Below, piece by piece: positions 61,724 to 64,000 of a stretch of 64,000 nucleotides of DNA. The DNA comes from Microbacteriaceae bacterium (GTDB lineage: Bacteria > Actinomycetota > Actinomycetes > Actinomycetales > Microbacteriaceae). The position numbers and the translations under genes are program-made. Every line of letters begins with the position of its first letter. The first letter of the stretch is position 1. The notes under the pieces are model-generated. The model was not told the DNA's origin, made no database searches, and saw only the letters and a program-made list of their open reading frames with translations. Where the stretch lies: positions 27,240-91,239 of the forward strand of contig JAHEFZ010000008.1 of NCBI GenBank assembly GCA_024639935.1, read 5' to 3'.

Positions 61724-62308
61724 GTGGCTGTCAAAATCCGCCTTAAGCGCATGGGGAAAATCCATTCGCCGCACTATCGCATCGTTGTCGCTGATTCGCG
61801 CACTAAGCGTGATGGTCGTTCGATTGAAGAAATCGGCAAGTATCACCCCACCGAGAACCCCTCTCTCATGGAAATCAATTCCGAGCGCGCGCAGTACTGG
61901 TTGTCAGTCGGCGCCCAACCGAGTCCTCAGGTTCTCGTCATCCTCAAGCTCTCGGGCGACTGGGGAAAATTCAAGGGCGACAAGTCCGCAAAGAACATGA
62001 TCATCTCGAAGGACGCGAAGACGGTTTTCGCGGAAGACGCGGGGAAAAAATCGGTTATCCGGCCCCGTGTCGAAAAAAAGGTTGAGGAGGTTGCTCCGAT
62101 TGTTGAGGTCGTCGAAGAGACCACCGAATCCTCGGTCGAGATTGTTGAATCGACATCTGAACGTGCTATGGAAACGGTTGAGACGGTGGTCGAAACCGCA
62201 GACGAGGTAGTGGCTGACGAGACCCCCGCCGACGAGGTAGTGGCTGACGAGACCCCCGCCGACGAGGCAGTGGCTGACGAAGCACCCGCCGACGAAAAGG
62301 CTGAATAA
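61724..62308 (+). CDS. rpsP: 30S ribosomal protein S16 with long acidic C-terminal extension
   Basis: [45 protein letters not shown] start after TGGAGA. Confidence 0.97.
   Translation: MAVKIRLKRMGKIHSPHYRIVVADSRTKRDGRSIEEIGKYHPTENPSLMEINSERAQYWLSVGAQPSPQVLVILKLSGDWGKFKGDKSAKNMIISKDAKTVFAEDAGKKSVIRPRVEKKVEEVAPIVEVVEETTESSVEIVESTSERAMETVETVVETADEVVADETPADEVVADETPADEAVADEAPADEKAE
62201..62290 (+). repeat. Three tandem 30-bp repeats within rpsP
   Basis: GACGAGGTAGTGGCTGACGAGACCCCCGCC x2 (identical) plus one diverged copy; encodes [30 protein letters not shown]. Confidence 0.97.
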
Positions 62309-62313
62309 GGCTG

Positions 62314-62550
62314 ATGCTTGCGGCCGCCCTCAAGCACCTTGTCTCGGGAATCGTCGATCACCCGGAGAGCGTCACTGTTGTGGCAAAAAGCACTCCGCGT
62401 GGGGATCTTCTCGAGGTTTCGGTGCACCCTGACGATCTCGGTCGTGTCATTGGGAAGGGCGGACGCACAGCAAAGGCCCTGCGCACACTAGTCGCAGGAA
62501 TCGCCGACGGTAAGCGCATCCGCGTCGACATCGTCGACACAGCAGAGTAA
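62314..62550 (+). CDS. khpA: RNA-binding KH-domain protein (KhpA/YlqC-like)
   Basis: VHPDDLGRVIGKGGRTAKALRTLVAG. Confidence 0.93.
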   Translation: MLAAALKHLVSGIVDHPESVTVVAKSTPRGDLLEVSVHPDDLGRVIGKGGRTAKALRTLVAGIADGKRIRVDIVDTAE

Positions 62551-63125
62551 TGGCCTCGGCGAAGCGGCCCGAAACGGGTCTGCGGGTTGGTCGTCTTCTC
62601 AAAGCGCACGGACTCAAGGGGGCGATCAAACTCGAGCTGTACACCGATGATCCCGCACTGAGGTTCGTGCCCGGCTCGGTCTACACGCTTCAAGTCCCGG
62701 ATGAGTCGCCCTGGATGGGCAAAACGATCACGCTCAAAGAACTCAAGTGGTACAACGACCATGCAGTGGTATTCCTCGAAGGAATCGATGATCGAGACGC
62801 CGCGGAATCGCTGGTGAAAGCGATTCTGTGGGTCGACGAGGACGACGATTCCCGTCCGGCGGAAGAAGACGCGTGGTACGACCACCAACTCATTGGGTTG
62901 ACGGTGCGCCGAGATGGGCACGCGGTCGGTGTCATTTCTCGAGTCGACCATTTTCCGGCACAAGACCTTCTCGTCATTGATACGGGTGAAAGTGAGGTTC
63001 TCGTTCCGTTCGTTAAGGCAATCGTCACAAGGGTCGACATCGAGGTGGGATTTGTGGACATCGATCCTCCAATCGGACTATTTGAGGACCCTGTCGATGA
63101 CGAGCCCGAAGCGGCTGGCGCATAG
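62550..63125 (+). CDS. rimM: Ribosome maturation factor RimM
   Basis: [26 protein letters not shown]-terminal PRC-like domain [26 protein letters not shown]. Confidence 0.95.
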   Translation: MASAKRPETGLRVGRLLKAHGLKGAIKLELYTDDPALRFVPGSVYTLQVPDESPWMGKTITLKELKWYNDHAVVFLEGIDDRDAAESLVKAILWVDEDDDSRPAEEDAWYDHQLIGLTVRRDGHAVGVISRVDHFPAQDLLVIDTGESEVLVPFVKAIVTRVDIEVGFVDIDPPIGLFEDPVDDEPEAAGA

Positions 63126-63128
63126 GGT
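63123..63128 (+). promoter_or_regulatory. -10 box TAGGGT, 7 nt from trmD GTG, overlapping the rimM stop codon
   Basis: TAGGGT-TCCTGTC-GTG. Confidence 0.5.
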
Positions 63129-63135
63129 TCCTGTC

Positions 63136-63816
63136 GTGCGAATTGACATCGTCACCATTTTCCCTGAGTTCTTCGCTGTGCTCGACGTGTCGCTCGTCGG
63201 CAAGGCACGTGAATCTGGTCTTTTGACAATCGAGGCGACGAATCTGCGTGACTTCACACATGACGTCCATCGGACCGTCGACGATAGTCCTTACGGCGGT
63301 GGTGCGGGGATGGTCATGCGCCCCGAGCCTTGGGGTGAAGCGCTTGATTCGCTCGTGGCTGACGACACGGTACTTATCGTTCCGTCGCCCGCCGGGGAAC
63401 TCTTCACGCAGGCCACGGCTCGGGCCTTGTCGCACGAGTCGCACCTCGTTTTCGCGTGTGGGCGATACGAGGGAATTGACCAGCGCGTCATCGATCACTA
63501 CGCGAGCAGAATCCGCGTTCGCGAACTTTCGCTCGGAGATTATGTTCTCAACGGCGGAGAGGTCGCGACGATGGCGATGATTGAAGCGATCGCTCGGCTT
63601 GTCCCCGGTGTGGTGGGCAACCCGGCTTCTCTCGATGAAGAAAGCCATGAAGGCGGTCTTCTCGAGCACCCGTCCTACACCAAGCCACACGAGTGGAGGG
63701 GGCTCACAGTCCCCGAGGTGCTCCTCGGTGGTCATCACAAGAAGATCGCCGACTGGCGTCACGAGCAGCAGGTGGAACGAACTCGTCTACGACGTCCTGA
63801 TTTGCTCGGCGACTGA
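63136..63816 (+). CDS. trmD: tRNA (guanine(37)-N(1))-methyltransferase
   Basis: [54 protein letters not shown]. Confidence 0.97.
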   Translation: MRIDIVTIFPEFFAVLDVSLVGKARESGLLTIEATNLRDFTHDVHRTVDDSPYGGGAGMVMRPEPWGEALDSLVADDTVLIVPSPAGELFTQATARALSHESHLVFACGRYEGIDQRVIDHYASRIRVRELSLGDYVLNGGEVATMAMIEAIARLVPGVVGNPASLDEESHEGGLLEHPSYTKPHEWRGLTVPEVLLGGHHKKIADWRHEQQVERTRLRRPDLLGD

Positions 63817-63887
63817 CTCTGACAAAACCCGCTATCCCTTTTCGGGTTGGGGAGGGTTCGCTGTCACATTTGTTCCCCTGTTAACGG

Positions 63888-63922
63888 CACTACGGCCCCA
63901 GCTCAATGCTGGGGCCGTAGTG
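63888..63922. terminator. Strong bidirectional hairpin between convergent genes
   Basis: CACTACGGCCCCAGC-TCAAT-GCTGGGGCCGTAGTG, perfect 15-bp stem, 5-nt loop. Confidence 0.85.
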
Positions 63923-63956
63923 TTTGCCCTGAAGGGCGTCAAACAGTCAGAACCGA

Positions 63957-64000
63957 CTAGCGGTCGACGACCACTGACTCGTTCATGTACCAGCTACGGT
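63957..64000 (-). CDS. C-terminal end of a minus-strand gene entering from the right (product unknown)
   Basis: Reverse strand ...RSWYMNESVVVDR*; sits just beyond the convergent terminator. Confidence 0.4.
   Translation of the reverse strand, partial: RSWYMNESVVVDR

Noticed and set aside
62201-62290. Tandem repeats as a possible CRISPR array
   Set aside because: Direct head-to-tail copies without spacers, in frame inside rpsP.
1-64000. Mobile elements, prophage, toxin-antitoxin, restriction or defence systems
   Set aside because: No transposase, integrase, nuclease/antitoxin pair or methyltransferase other than rsmD and trmD was recognisable; gene order is that of a conserved core chromosome apart from the sugar and peptide transport clusters.

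Overview
The window is a GC-rich actinobacterial chromosome segment. Gene order and protein style suggest Microbacteriaceae, which is an inference. I saw no phage, transposase, integrase or CRISPR signature. From left to right it contains: (1) about 1-12.6 kb, two divergently oriented paralogous sugar/polyol modules. Each has a lipoprotein binding protein, an RbsC-like permease, a single-domain ATPase, a TIM-barrel isomerase and a Gfo/Idh/MocA dehydrogenase. One is next to a LacI-type regulator with a perfect TGAAACGTTTCA operator, the other next to a GntR-type regulator with a TTGTNCNAACAA-type inverted repeat. (2) A DMT transporter, YchF, small proteins and an MFS transporter. (3) A tandem glycine riboswitch followed by gcvT-gcvH-gcvP. 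(4) A peptide-type ABC transporter with an unusually long DppB-like permease and a fused DppD-DppF-type ATPase. (5) typA, an FAH-family gene, an MFS transporter, gltX, tRNA-Gln(CTG), a DAG-kinase-like gene, tRNA-Glu(CTC) and terC. (6) leuC-leuD-murA-plsC-gpsA-hydrolase-membrane Mur ligase-ddl, DUF3515, thiL, rsmD, recG, coaD, DUF177, rpmF, rnc, mutM, smc, ftsY, ffh, rpsP, KH, rimM, trmD. The most notable cross-cutting signal is a TANNNT-like -10 box exactly 6-7 nt upstream of at least 17 start codons. This implies extensive leaderless transcription, including a thiL/DUF3515 divergent promoter whose two -10 boxes share the same TA. Other notable items are a membrane-anchored MurF-like ligase, the paralogous module pair with candidate operators, an imperfect inverted repeat between ddl and DUF3515, and a palindrome inside the peptide-ABC promoter. 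All calls come from reading the sequence and the supplied ORF translations; no database searches were run.
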